The notes beneath the pieces were generated by a model. It saw only the letters and a program-made list of their open reading frames with translations, was not told where the DNA came from and searched no databases. Position numbers and translations under genes: made by a program. Shown piece by piece: positions 15,344-24,490 of a DNA stretch of 64,000 nt. Each line of letters begins with the position of its first letter. Positions within the stretch are counted from its first letter, which is position 1. This stretch comes from Rhodovulum kholense (GTDB taxonomy: Bacteria; Pseudomonadota; Alphaproteobacteria; Rhodobacterales; Rhodobacteraceae), in the NCBI RefSeq assembly GCF_003053725.1, contig NZ_QAYC01000009.1, forward strand, positions 62,001 to 126,000, written 5' to 3'.

Positions 15344-17862
15344 GCCTGCCGGTCGCGGCGCGGATCGCCCGGCGCGAGCTGCGGGGCGGCCTGCGCGGGT
15401 TTTACGTCTTTCTCGCCTGCCTCGCGCTCGGCGTCGCCGCCATCGCCGCAGTCGGGTCTGTACGCGAGAGCATCGAAGGCGGGCTGATGCGCGAGGGCGC
15501 GGTGCTTCTGGGCGGCGATGCCGAGATGACGCTGACCTACCGCTTTGCCTCGGACGAGGAACGCGCCTGGATGGAGGGCGTGTCGGACGCGCTGTCCGAA
15601 GTGGTCGATTTCCGGTCGATGATCGCGGTGACGCGCGACGGCGAGACCGAACGCGGCCTGACCCAGGTCAAGGCCGTGGACGACGCCTATCCGCTTTACG
15701 GCGCGGTCGCGCTCGACCCGCCGCTGCCGCTGGATCAGGCCATCGCCGGCAATGGCGCGGTGATGGAGCGGGTGCTGGCCGACCGGCTGGGGCTGAGGCC
15801 GGGCGACAGCTTCCGGCTGGGAACCGGCGATTACACCCTGTCGGCGGTGCTGGCGCGCGAACCCGACGGGGCGGGCGACGGCTTCGGGCTGGGGCCGCGG
15901 CTGATCCTGCGCACGGCGGCTCTGGAGCCCTCGGGGCTGTTGGCCCCGGGCACGCTTTACGAGGTCAAGTACCGGCTGAAACTGCCGCCCGGCCATGACA
16001 TCGCGGCGCTGGAACGCGAGGCCGAGACGCGCTTTGCCGACCGGGGCGTGCGCTGGCGCGATGCCCGGAACGGCGCGCCCGGCATGACCCGCTTCGTCGA
16101 CCGGATGGCGTCTTTCCTCGTGCTGGTGGGGCTGGCCGGGCTTGCGGTGGGCGGCGTCGGCGTCTCGGCGGCGGTGCGGTCCTATATCGACGGCAAGACC
16201 GAGGTCATCGCCACGTTAAAGACGCTGGGCGCCGAGGGCCGCACGATCCTTGCCGCCTATCTGATTCAGATCGGGGTGCTGGCCGGGCTGGGCATCGGGC
16301 TGGGGCTTGTGCTGGGTGCGGTGCTGCCGCTGGCGGCGGGGCCGCTGATCGAACCCCGGCTGCCGGTCCCGGCCGATTTCACCGTCCATGCCCGCCCGCT
16401 GATCGAGGCCGCGATCTATGGCGTGCTGACGGCGCTTCTCTTCACGCTCTGGCCGCTGGCCCGGACCGAAGAGGTGCGGGCGGCAGCGCTGTTCCGCGAC
16501 GCCTCGGGCCGGGTCAGAGCCTGGCCCCGGCCGCGCTATGTGGCGGCGACGGCGGGGCTCGCGTTCTTGCTGATCGGGGTCGCGACCGCCTTCTCGGGGG
16601 TGCCGAAGCTGGCACTCTGGGCGGCGGCGGGCATTCTGGGCGCGCTGGGCCTTCTGGTGCTGGCGGCCGCCGCGCTGCGCCTGATCGCCCGGCGTTCGGC
16701 CCGGGCGCGCGCCTTGCGCGGACGCACCGCGCTTCGGCTGGCGATGGGCGCGGTCGGGGGTCCCGGGGGCGAGACCCAATCGGTGGTGCTGTCGCTGGGG
16801 CTCGGCCTGTCTATCCTCGCGGCGGTCGGCCAGATCGACTGGAACCTGCGCAGCGCGATCCAGCAGGAGCTGCCCGACCGCGCGCCCTCCTATTTCGTCG
16901 TCGACATCCAGCCCGACCAGCTTGACGGCTTCCTGAACAGACTGAACCGGGACCCGGGCGTCAGCCGGGTCGAGACGGCACCGATGATGCGCGGTGTCAT
17001 CACCCGCATCAACGGCCGCCCCGCGCGCGAGGTGGCGGGCGATCACTGGGTGGTCACGGGCGACCGGGGCGTGACCTATGCCGCCGAGCCGCCCGCGAAC
17101 ACCGTGGTCACCGACGGGCTCTGGTGGCCTTCCGACTATGACGGACCGCCGCAGATCAGCTTTGCCCGCGAGGAAGCCGAGGAAATCGGGCTGAAGCTGG
17201 GCGACGAGATCACCGTGAACATTCTCGGCCGCGACATCCCTGCAACGGTGACGAGCTTTCGCGAGGTCGATTTCTCGACCGCGGGCATCGGCTTCGTGAT
17301 GACGATGGACCCGGCCGCGGTGCAGGGCGCGCCGCATACCCATATCGCGACGATCTATGCCGAGCCTTCGGCCGAGGCGGCGATCCTGCGCGATCTGGCC
17401 TCGGCCTATCCCAACATCACCGCGATCCGGGTCAAGGACGCCATCGACCGGGTGGCCGAGGTGCTGGCGGGCCTTGCCGCGGCCATCGCCTATGGCGCGT
17501 CGGCCACGCTGGTGACCGGGGTGATCGTGCTGATCGGCGCCGCCGCGGCAGGCCAGCGGACGCGGATCTTCGAGGCGGCGGTGCTGAAGACCGTGGGCGC
17601 GGTCCGGGGCCAGATCCTGGCCTATTTCGCGCTTCGGTCGGCGATGCTGGGCGCGGCGGCGGGCGTGGTCGCGATTTTCGCGGGCGGGATCGCGGGCTGG
17701 GCGGTGATGCGCTTCGTGATGGAGGGCAGCTACCGGTTCGAGCCGGTCTCGGCGCTGGCCATCGTCCTCGGCGGCGCGCTCGCCACGCTGATCGCGGGGC
17801 TCGTCTTCGCCTGGCGCCCGCTGGCGGCGCGCCCGGCGCGGGTGCTGCGGGCACGGGAATAG
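15340..17862 (+). CDS. FtsX-like ABC transporter permease, YbbP family
   Basis: An 840-residue inner-membrane protein with the architecture of YbbP. It has one N-terminal membrane helix (FYVFLACLALGVAAIAAV), a periplasmic domain, a block of membrane helices around residues 255-450, a second periplasmic domain, then three C-terminal helices (SATLVTGVIVLIGAAA; GAAAGVVAIFAGGIAGWAV; ALAIVLGGALATLIAGLVFAW). YbbA/YbbP systems are thought to extract lipophilic compounds or to work with the TesA-like esterase; this is inferred from synteny. Both FtsX domains look complete. Confidence 0.9.
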   Translation: MSLPVAARIARRELRGGLRGFYVFLACLALGVAAIAAVGSVRESIEGGLMREGAVLLGGDAEMTLTYRFASDEERAWMEGVSDALSEVVDFRSMIAVTRDGETERGLTQVKAVDDAYPLYGAVALDPPLPLDQAIAGNGAVMERVLADRLGLRPGDSFRLGTGDYTLSAVLAREPDGAGDGFGLGPRLILRTAALEPSGLLAPGTLYEVKYRLKLPPGHDIAALEREAETRFADRGVRWRDARNGAPGMTRFVDRMASFLVLVGLAGLAVGGVGVSAAVRSYIDGKTEVIATLKTLGAEGRTILAAYLIQIGVLAGLGIGLGLVLGAVLPLAAGPLIEPRLPVPADFTVHARPLIEAAIYGVLTALLFTLWPLARTEEVRAAALFRDASGRVRAWPRPRYVAATAGLAFLLIGVATAFSGVPKLALWAAAGILGALGLLVLAAAALRLIARRSARARALRGRTALRLAMGAVGGPGGETQSVVLSLGLGLSILAAVGQIDWNLRSAIQQELPDRAPSYFVVDIQPDQLDGFLNRLNRDPGVSRVETAPMMRGVITRINGRPAREVAGDHWVVTGDRGVTYAAEPPANTVVTDGLWWPSDYDGPPQISFAREEAEEIGLKLGDEITVNILGRDIPATVTSFREVDFSTAGIGFVMTMDPAAVQGAPHTHIATIYAEPSAEAAILRDLASAYPNITAIRVKDAIDRVAEVLAGLAAAIAYGASATLVTGVIVLIGAAAAGQRTRIFEAAVLKTVGAVRGQILAYFALRSAMLGAAAGVVAIFAGGIAGWAVMRFVMEGSYRFEPVSALAIVLGGALATLIAGLVFAWRPLAARPARVLRARE

Positions 17863-17878
17863 GGGCTGACGCGCGGGG

Positions 17879-18955
17879 TCAGTCCCGGGGCGGCCGGGCC
17901 GCCGCCTCGCGCGCCATTACCCTGCGGGTCCGCGCGACCAGCACCGGCACCACGACCGTCAGCATCAGCAGGCGAAAGACGTGATGCGTGGTCACATAGG
18001 CCGGATCGGCGTTCAGCAGCAAAGACATGGCAATCATCGTTTCAAGCCCGCCCGGAGCGAAGGCGATCAGCGCGCTCAGGATCGGCAGGCCCAGCAGCTT
18101 GGACACCAGCGCCGCCACCGCCAGAGAGACAAGCGTCGCGAATACGGTCAGCAGGCTCGCAGCCCCCAGCGCCTTCCCCAGCATGCTTGGCGTCACGCCG
18201 GAAAAGCGGGTGCCGATCAGGGTGCCCATGGTCACGAAGGCCGGCACCGACAGCCAGGCCGGGACCGAGCCCGAGATCGTGCCGGTGGCATGGCCCAGCG
18301 CCGAAAGCCCCATCCCACCCAGCAGCAGCGCCGCCGGAACCCGGAACCGCTGAAGCGCAAGCCCCGCCAGGGCCGACAGCGCCAGAAGCGGCAGCAGGAT
18401 CCAGAGCGGCATCGGCGGCGCCCCTTGCGGCGGCAGCACCGGCAGGTCGCCATGGCCCAGCAGCGGCGCCAAAAACGGCACCAGAAGGGTCAGCACCAGC
18501 ACCCGGATCGTCTGGATCATCGTGACCTGAAGCAGGTCGGCCCGGACATCGGTCGACAGGCTCAGCACGAAGCTGAGATGCCCCGGCGTCGCGGTCAGCA
18601 GCGCGCTCATCCGGTCGAAGCCGAACAGGCGCCGCAGCAGGCGCGATCCCAGCAGGATGATCGCCAGCACCGAGAGCGCCAGCACCACCAGGCTCAGCGG
18701 CCAGCGGATCGCGGTGTCGATCGCCTCGGGGGTGACGCTGGCCCCGAGATTGACGCCCACCAGCACGAAACAGGCATCGCGGAACCGGTCGGGAAGCCGG
18801 GCCTGCAGGCCCGCCAGCGCGGCCAGCGTCACGCTCAGCGCCGGGCCGGTCAGGAACGGCGCGGGCATCTGCAAAAGCGCGGCAAAAGCCGCGCCCGCGG
18901 CGCCAATGGCGAGGGTCAGAAGGGCGGGGCCTAGCGAAGAGTCGGTCGATATCAT
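17879..18955 (-). CDS. AbrB-family membrane protein (putative transporter)
   Basis: A 358-residue polytopic protein of the AbrB/'ammonia monooxygenase' membrane family, made of two repeated halves. About ten hydrophobic segments are visible. Duplicate-type signatures are FLTGPALSVTLAAL and LGGMGLSALGHATG, and the family motifs TATPGHLSF in the first half and AFAPGGLETMIAM in the second occupy equivalent positions. The physiological substrate is not established; despite the name the family is unrelated to methane/ammonia oxidation. It is divergent from ugd, separated by 195 bp. Confidence 0.85.
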   Translation of the reverse strand: MISTDSSLGPALLTLAIGAAGAAFAALLQMPAPFLTGPALSVTLAALAGLQARLPDRFRDACFVLVGVNLGASVTPEAIDTAIRWPLSLVVLALSVLAIILLGSRLLRRLFGFDRMSALLTATPGHLSFVLSLSTDVRADLLQVTMIQTIRVLVLTLLVPFLAPLLGHGDLPVLPPQGAPPMPLWILLPLLALSALAGLALQRFRVPAALLLGGMGLSALGHATGTISGSVPAWLSVPAFVTMGTLIGTRFSGVTPSMLGKALGAASLLTVFATLVSLAVAALVSKLLGLPILSALIAFAPGGLETMIAMSLLLNADPAYVTTHHVFRLLMLTVVVPVLVARTRRVMAREAAARPPRD

Positions 18956-19150
18956 GCGCGCTTCCGCAGACGTTGTCCGCCTGCCGGGTCCAGAAACCTG
19001 TCTGGCACCGGATTGTCAATTCCGGGCGGACGCTTCGTACCCCGCCGACCACAGGCATGACCCCGCCGCAGGAGCGGCAGGCAAAGCACGGTTGACTTGC
19101 GCCGCGCGCCGTCGCATGCGGCTCCGTGACAGGTTTCGAGGAGACTTTGC

Positions 19151-20476
19151 ATGAAGATCGCGATGGTGGGAACGGGCTATGTCGGGCTGGTCTCCGGGGT
19201 ATGCTTTTCCGATTTCGGGCACGAGGTCGTCTGCATCGACAAGGACCCCCGCAAGATCGAGATGCTGATGCGGGGCGAGGTGCCGATCTATGAGCCCGGG
19301 CTCGAGACGGTGATGGCGCGCAACGTCGCGGCGGGACGGCTGTCCTTCACCGGCGATCTGGCCGGGGCCGTGGCCGGGGCCGATGCCGTCTTCATCGCGG
19401 TGGGTACTCCCACCCGGCGCGGCGACGGCCATGCCGATCTGAGCTACGTGATGGCCGCGGCGGAAGAAATCGCCAAGGCGCTGACCGGCTATTGCGTCAT
19501 CGTCACCAAGTCGACGGTCCCCGTCGGCACCAACCGGCAGGTCGCCGAGGTCGTGTCGAAGGCCAATCCGGCGGCCGAGTTCGACGTCGCCTCAAACCCC
19601 GAATTCCTGCGCGAGGGCGCGGCCATCGACGACTTCATGCGGCCCGACCGGGTCGTGGTGGGGGTCGAGTCTGACCGTGCCCGGGCAGTGATGTCCGACA
19701 TCTACCGGCCGCTTTTCCTGCGCGAATTCCCCATCGTCTACACCGATCTGGAATCGGCCGAGATGATCAAATACGCCGCCAACGCCTTCCTCGCGACCAA
19801 GATCACCTTCATCAACGAGATGGCGATGCTGTGCGAACGGGTCGGCGCCGACATCAAGGCCGTGTCCAAGGGCATGGGGCTCGATGGCCGGATCGGCAAC
19901 AAGTTTCTGCATGCCGGCCCCGGCTATGGCGGGTCGTGTTTCCCCAAGGATACCAATGCCCTGGCCCGGATCGGTCAGGACCATGCCTCGCCATGCGCCA
20001 TCACCGAGACGGTGATCGAGGTCAATGACCGGGTCAAGCGACGGATGATCGACAAGCTTGTCGATCTCTGCGGCGGATCGGTCAACGGCAAGACCGTCGC
20101 GGTACTGGGGGTGACCTTCAAACCCAATACCGACGACATGCGCGAGGCGCCCGCGCTGACCATAGTGCCTGCGCTCGTCGGCGGCGGGGCCAAGGTCCGC
20201 GTGGTCGATCCGCAGGGCCGGCGCGAGGGTGAACACCTGCTGCCCGGCGTCGACTGGGTCGAGGACCCCTATGCCGCCGCCCGCGAGGCCGATGCGCTGG
20301 TGATCCTGACCGAATGGAACGAGTTCCGCGCGCTCGACCTCGGCCAGATGGCCCGGTCGATGGCGACACCGCGCCTGGCCGACCTGCGCAACATCTACCC
20401 CCCCGAGGACGTGCGCGCCGCCGGGTTCGAGGCCTATGTGGCGGTCGGCCGCCGGGGCTTCGGCCTAGACGCCTGA
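19151..20476 (+). CDS. ugd: UDP-glucose 6-dehydrogenase
   Basis: Ugd oxidises UDP-glucose to UDP-glucuronate for capsule, exopolysaccharide or LPS sugars. The 441 residues start with the NAD site KIAMVGTGYVGLVSGVCFSD. The catalytic Cys is in GPGYGGSCFPKDTNAL, and KYAANAFLATKITFINE and LGVTFKPNTDDMREAP are family blocks. GAGGAG precedes the ATG, and a TTGACT box at 19092 may be part of its promoter. No other polysaccharide gene is adjacent. Confidence 0.95.
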   Translation: MKIAMVGTGYVGLVSGVCFSDFGHEVVCIDKDPRKIEMLMRGEVPIYEPGLETVMARNVAAGRLSFTGDLAGAVAGADAVFIAVGTPTRRGDGHADLSYVMAAAEEIAKALTGYCVIVTKSTVPVGTNRQVAEVVSKANPAAEFDVASNPEFLREGAAIDDFMRPDRVVVGVESDRARAVMSDIYRPLFLREFPIVYTDLESAEMIKYAANAFLATKITFINEMAMLCERVGADIKAVSKGMGLDGRIGNKFLHAGPGYGGSCFPKDTNALARIGQDHASPCAITETVIEVNDRVKRRMIDKLVDLCGGSVNGKTVAVLGVTFKPNTDDMREAPALTIVPALVGGGAKVRVVDPQGRREGEHLLPGVDWVEDPYAAAREADALVILTEWNEFRALDLGQMARSMATPRLADLRNIYPPEDVRAAGFEAYVAVGRRGFGLDA

Positions 20477-20548
20477 CGGCCCGACCGCCCGGTTCCGCGC
20501 TCCCTGCCCGGCGGGCGGGGGCGCCGATGCGCAAGGTCGCGCGATGCG

Positions 20549-21235
20549 TCAGGCGGTTGCCAGCGCCTCCAGCCGGGCATGGGCCGAGACGCTGCGCGCA
20601 TCCAGCGTCACGTCATGCAGGAAGCGGCCCAGCGCGAGGCTGGTGATGTGCATCCGCTGTTCGGTGAACTCGGTGTCGAACAGCGTGTCGCGGATCAGCT
20701 GGCGTTCCTCCTCGTCCATCTCGAGGATCTGCGGCTCGGGCGTCGCGGTCTGCAACGAAACGATCGTGATCGGCGGAATCCGCGCCAGCGAGGACTGTTC
20801 GATCACCAGATGCAGATCGCCCGCCCGCATGCCCCGTCGGGCGGCGATCCGAGTCAGGATCTCGCGCCCCCGGACCCGGGCGATGTCGGCGCCGCGCTCG
20901 GCCTCTTCCTCGGGCATCAGCCGGTGACGCCGGTCGGCATTGTCGACCGACAGCACCCGCGACTCGACCAGATAGACGACAAGGAACATGAAGGCCGGAA
21001 ACTGCCCGATCGGCAGCGCCGCCTCGGGAAACAGCAGCATCGCCACCGGAAACGGCGTCAGCGCGGCGCAATAGCGCAGGAACGAGATCTCGGTCGCCAT
21101 GCGCCAAAAGATCGCGCGCCCGAACGAGCCGTGGGGCAACAGCCCCATCCCGTGCCCGATCAGCTGGCGCGGCACTTTCCGGATCCGCATGACGGCCCGG
21201 TTGGTCACGGTCGACGGCGTCACGACATGAAGCAT
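20549..21235 (-). CDS. Conserved-looking membrane protein of unknown function
   Basis: A 228-residue protein that I cannot assign. Residues about 50-90 contain two hydrophobic segments (ISFLRYCAALTPFPVAMLLF and FPAFMFLVVYLVES). A charged cytosolic region follows, including EEEAERGADIARVRGREIL and a second globular part from about 140. The C-terminal stretch has an acidic EMDEEER patch. The start may be ATG 21235 or an internal Met (MRIRKVPRQ). It is convergent with ugd (72 bp) and divergent from pncA (229-bp gap with only weak promoter-like boxes). Confidence 0.6.
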   Translation of the reverse strand: MLHVVTPSTVTNRAVMRIRKVPRQLIGHGMGLLPHGSFGRAIFWRMATEISFLRYCAALTPFPVAMLLFPEAALPIGQFPAFMFLVVYLVESRVLSVDNADRRHRLMPEEEAERGADIARVRGREILTRIAARRGMRAGDLHLVIEQSSLARIPPITIVSLQTATPEPQILEMDEEERQLIRDTLFDTEFTEQRMHITSLALGRFLHDVTLDARSVSAHARLEALATA

Positions 21236-21464
21236 CGGCAGGACTCCGCAAGGTTGTCACTCCATTAGATCTAACCACCTGCGGCCCCGCGTCCAGCCTG
21301 ACGCCTACCCATCGACAGGCACGGGACGGGCCTGTTAGGCTGCCAACGGGGCCCGGTGCGGCAGCCGCGCGCCGCGAGGCGCGGAAAGACTGCGGCAAGA
21401 GCGGGGCATTGACCTGACCCGACCAGCCCCTTACCCCTGATCGACAGTGACCGGAGGAAGGCCA

Positions 21465-22073
21465 ATGCGACCCGCCAACGAAGCCCTGATCGTCGTCGAC
21501 ATCCAGAACGATTTCTGCACCGGGGGCGCCCTTGCCGTGCCGGGCGGCGAAGAGATCATTGCCCGCGTCAACGCCCTGCTCGACGAATTCCAGCTTCGCG
21601 TCTTCACTCAGGACTGGCACCCGGCCGACCACAGCTCGTTCGCCGAGAACCACGAGGGCCACAAGCCCTACGAGGTGATCGACATGCCCTACGGGTCGCA
21701 GATCCTCTGGCCGGTGCATTGCGTGGCCGAGACCACCGGCGCCGCGTTTCATCCCGATCTCGACGTCGCGAAGGCCGATCACGTCGTGCGCAAGGGCACG
21801 AACCCGGCCATCGACAGCTATTCGGCCTTCTTCGAGAACGACCACGAGACCTCCACCGGGCTCGACGACTACCTGTCGTCCAAGGGGATCGAGAAGGTGA
21901 CTCTGGTCGGGCTCGCCACCGATTTCTGCGTGCTCTATTCGGCGCTCGACGCCAACCGGCTGGGCTATGCGGTGACGGTGCTGGAAGGCGCCTGCCGCGG
22001 GATCGACCTGAACGGCTCGCTCGAGGATGCGCGGACCACGATGCTGGATGCCAACATCGTCTTGGAGCCCTGA
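21465..22073 (+). CDS. pncA: Nicotinamidase
   Basis: PncA deamidates nicotinamide to nicotinate in NAD salvage. The 202-residue product has the catalytic Asp in LIVVDIQNDFCTGG, the metal-site motif DWHPADHSSF, the catalytic Lys in VRKGTNP, and the nucleophile Cys in LATDFCVLYSALDA. GGAGGAAG precedes ATG 21465. pncB follows after 3 bp, so the two consecutive salvage steps form one operon. Confidence 0.95.
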   Translation: MRPANEALIVVDIQNDFCTGGALAVPGGEEIIARVNALLDEFQLRVFTQDWHPADHSSFAENHEGHKPYEVIDMPYGSQILWPVHCVAETTGAAFHPDLDVAKADHVVRKGTNPAIDSYSAFFENDHETSTGLDDYLSSKGIEKVTLVGLATDFCVLYSALDANRLGYAVTVLEGACRGIDLNGSLEDARTTMLDANIVLEP

Positions 22074-22076
22074 GCG

Positions 22077-23369
22077 ATGGCTGACATCGCGACCCGGGTA
22101 TACAATCACAAATGGAAGATCGACCCGATTGTCCGGTCCTTGCTGGATACGGACTTCTACAAGCTTCTGATGTGCCAGTCGGTGTTCCGCAACCATCCCG
22201 ACACCAAGGTGCGGTTCTCGCTGATCAACCGGTCGACCGATATCCGGCTGGCCGAGCTGATCGACGAGGGCGAATTGCGCCAGCAGCTGGACCATATCCG
22301 CACGCTCCGGCTGACGCGGGGCGAATCGACCTGGCTCCGTGGCAACACCTTCTACGGCAAGCGCCAGATGTTCCGCCCCGAATTCATGGAATGGTTCGAA
22401 GAGCTTCGCCTGCCGCCCTACACGCTGGAAAAGCGCAACGGCCAGTACGAGCTGACCTTCGAGGGCCGCTGGCCCGAGGTCATGATGTGGGAAATCCCGG
22501 CACTGTCGGTGCTGATGGAGCTGCGCTCGCGCGCGGTGCTGGAACGGCTCGGCAAGTTCGAGCTGCAGGTGCTTTATGCGCGCGCCATGACCAAGCTCTG
22601 GGAAAAGATCGAGCGGCTGCGCGGGCTCGAGGACGTGAAGGTCGCCGATTTCGGCACCCGGCGGCGGCATTCCTTCCTGTGGCAGGACTGGTGCGTGCAG
22701 GCGATGATCGAGGGGCTCGGCACCCGCTTTACCGGCACCTCGAACTGCCTGATCGCGATGCGCCACGACATCGAGGCGATCGGCACCAACGCCCATGAAC
22801 TGCCGATGGTGCAGGCCGCGCTGGCCGAAACCGATGCCGAACTGCGCCGCGCGCCCTACAAGGTGCTGGCCGACTGGCACGAAGAGCATGACGGCAACCT
22901 GCGGATCATCCTGCCCGACACCTTCGGCTCGCGCGGGTTCCTGGAAAACGCCCCGGACTGGCTGGCGGGCTGGACCGGCATCCGCATCGATTCCGGCGAC
23001 CCGGCCGAAGGCGCCGAGGCCGCCATCGCCTGGTGGACGGCGCGCGGCGAGGACCCGACGCGCAAGCTCATCATCTTTTCCGACGGGCTCGACGTCGACA
23101 AGATCGTCGAGCTGCACCACCGTTTCGCGGGCCGGGCCAAGATCAGCTTCGGCTGGGGCACGCTGCTGACCAACGATTTCCGCGGCCTCGTGCCCGGCGA
23201 CGGGCTCGCGCCGTTCAGCCTGGTTTGCAAGGCGGTCAGCGCCAACGGGCGCCCCACGGTCAAGCTCAGCGACAACCCGAACAAGGCGATGGGGCCGGCG
23301 GGCGAGATCGAGCGCTACAAGCGGGTGTTCTCGGTCGGCGCCCAGGCGCCGATGGACGTCGTGGTCTGA
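22077..23369 (+). CDS. pncB: Nicotinate phosphoribosyltransferase
   Basis: PncB makes nicotinate mononucleotide from nicotinate and PRPP. The 430-residue length fits the family. Signatures include [13 protein letters not shown] near the N terminus, [20 protein letters not shown] with the autophosphorylated-His region in [12 protein letters not shown], and the phosphate-binding IRIDSGDP and [11 protein letters not shown]. It directly follows pncA, and transcription probably ends at the large inverted repeat at 23401. Confidence 0.95.
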   Translation: MADIATRVYNHKWKIDPIVRSLLDTDFYKLLMCQSVFRNHPDTKVRFSLINRSTDIRLAELIDEGELRQQLDHIRTLRLTRGESTWLRGNTFYGKRQMFRPEFMEWFEELRLPPYTLEKRNGQYELTFEGRWPEVMMWEIPALSVLMELRSRAVLERLGKFELQVLYARAMTKLWEKIERLRGLEDVKVADFGTRRRHSFLWQDWCVQAMIEGLGTRFTGTSNCLIAMRHDIEAIGTNAHELPMVQAALAETDAELRRAPYKVLADWHEEHDGNLRIILPDTFGSRGFLENAPDWLAGWTGIRIDSGDPAEGAEAAIAWWTARGEDPTRKLIIFSDGLDVDKIVELHHRFAGRAKISFGWGTLLTNDFRGLVPGDGLAPFSLVCKAVSANGRPTVKLSDNPNKAMGPAGEIERYKRVFSVGAQAPMDVVV

Positions 23370-23400
23370 CACCCCGGCGGCACGTCTGTGGCAAGCCTTG

Positions 23401-23470
23401 CGCCTTGGGTATTTCAGCCAAGAAGAAGAGAGACCTGCGCTCCTTCTTCTTGGCAGAAATACCCAAGGCG
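23401..23470. terminator. Large inverted repeat between convergent pncB and kinase genes
   Basis: Arms of 28 bp (23401-23428 and 23443-23470) match with a single mismatch around a 14-nt spacer. Each arm contains the element CTTCTTCTTGGC-NGAAATACCC in one or the other orientation. A diverged partial copy of this element is at 33122. The position between convergent genes suggests a bidirectional terminator, but the long arms and the second copy also mark it as a dispersed repeat. Confidence 0.7.
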
Positions 23471-23503
23471 CGCCGTCGGCCACAGGGCGGCCGCCCGGTC
23501 GGC

Positions 23504-24490
23504 TCACCCGATCCGGAACAGCGGGCGGCCTTCCATCACCGCATGGGCGGTGCGCACGGCCCGGTTCAGATAGGCGCGGATCCGCGGGTCGTGGGGGTCG
23601 AGCCGCGGCATGGTCCAGCCCACCGAGGCCAGCGACCGCAGCATGACGAAGACCGGAAGCATCGTCAGATCGGCCGCGCTCAGCCCCCGTTCGGTGGCAT
23701 AGCCCTCGATGAGCCCTGTCGCGATGGCGTCTAGGCCGGGTTCCTCGAGATTGGGCACGAGCGCGGTCCCGAGATCGTAGATCCGGAAGCCGAAGCCGCA
23801 ATCGTCGAAGTCGATCAGATGCGCCTGGGTCCCGTCGAACAGCACGTTTTCCCGCATCAGATCGGCATGGATCAGCCCCATGTCGCCCCCCGCCGCGGCA
23901 TAGGCCGACAGCTTTTCGCGGGCGAAGCGGCGGGCTTCCTGCAGCAGGATCGCCTCGGCGTCGCTGGCGGCGGGATGATCCCAGAACCGGCCCCAGAATG
24001 GCGCGGGACCGAGGAGGCTGTCGGCGTCCCACCGGAGCCGGACAAAGCCCTGGGGCAGGGTCAGCCGGTCGGTCGCCACGTGAAGCCGCCCGATGGCCCG
24101 CCCGAGCCCGGCGAACCGCGTCATCTGCTCGGCCGGGGTGCCGTCGAGCGGCCGTGCGCCGAGGCCGAGCGGCGCCCCCTCGACCCAGCCCAGCACCGAG
24201 GCCACGCGCCCGTCGTCAAGATGGGCCAGCAGGTCGCCGTCGCCGGTGGTCTCGGGACCGGGCACCGGAATTCCGGCCTGTGCCAAGGCGGCCATCCACC
24301 ACAGTTCCGAGCGGATGGCGTCGACGCTTTGATAGCCGCGGCGGTGCAGGCGCAGCACGCCGCGCCGGCCCTCGGGCAAGGCGATCGCGAAAACCGCGTT
24401 CTCGCGATGCGACAACAGCCGGGGGGCGGTGCAGCCCTCCCAATGGGTGGCGGCCTCCTCGGCCAGGCACAGGGTTTCGGCCTCGGTCAT
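23504..24490 (-). CDS. APH-fold phosphotransferase (hydroxylysine-kinase-like)
   Basis: A 328-residue kinase of the aminoglycoside phosphotransferase/choline kinase fold. The Brenner motif is IHADLMRENVLF (catalytic Asp and Asn) and the metal site is HLIDFDDCGFG. Its first codon overlaps the stop of the upstream phospho-lyase gene by 4 bp, so the two are translationally coupled. In animals, hydroxylysine kinase (HYKK) has this fold and feeds the AGXT2L2 phospho-lyase; bacterial homologues of the two are sometimes fused or adjacent. I infer phosphorylation of a small amino alcohol or hydroxy-amino acid; homoserine-kinase-like activity is an alternative. Confidence 0.8.
   Translation of the reverse strand: MTEAETLCLAEEAATHWEGCTAPRLLSHRENAVFAIALPEGRRGVLRLHRRGYQSVDAIRSELWWMAALAQAGIPVPGPETTGDGDLLAHLDDGRVASVLGWVEGAPLGLGARPLDGTPAEQMTRFAGLGRAIGRLHVATDRLTLPQGFVRLRWDADSLLGPAPFWGRFWDHPAASDAEAILLQEARRFAREKLSAYAAAGGDMGLIHADLMRENVLFDGTQAHLIDFDDCGFGFRIYDLGTALVPNLEEPGLDAIATGLIEGYATERGLSAADLTMLPVFVMLRSLASVGWTMPRLDPHDPRIRAYLNRAVRTAHAVMEGRPLFRIG

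Noticed and set aside
20613-24032. A minus-strand open frame of more than 1100 codons
   Set aside because: It runs antisense to pncA and pncB and in a wrong frame of other genes. It is a composition artefact.
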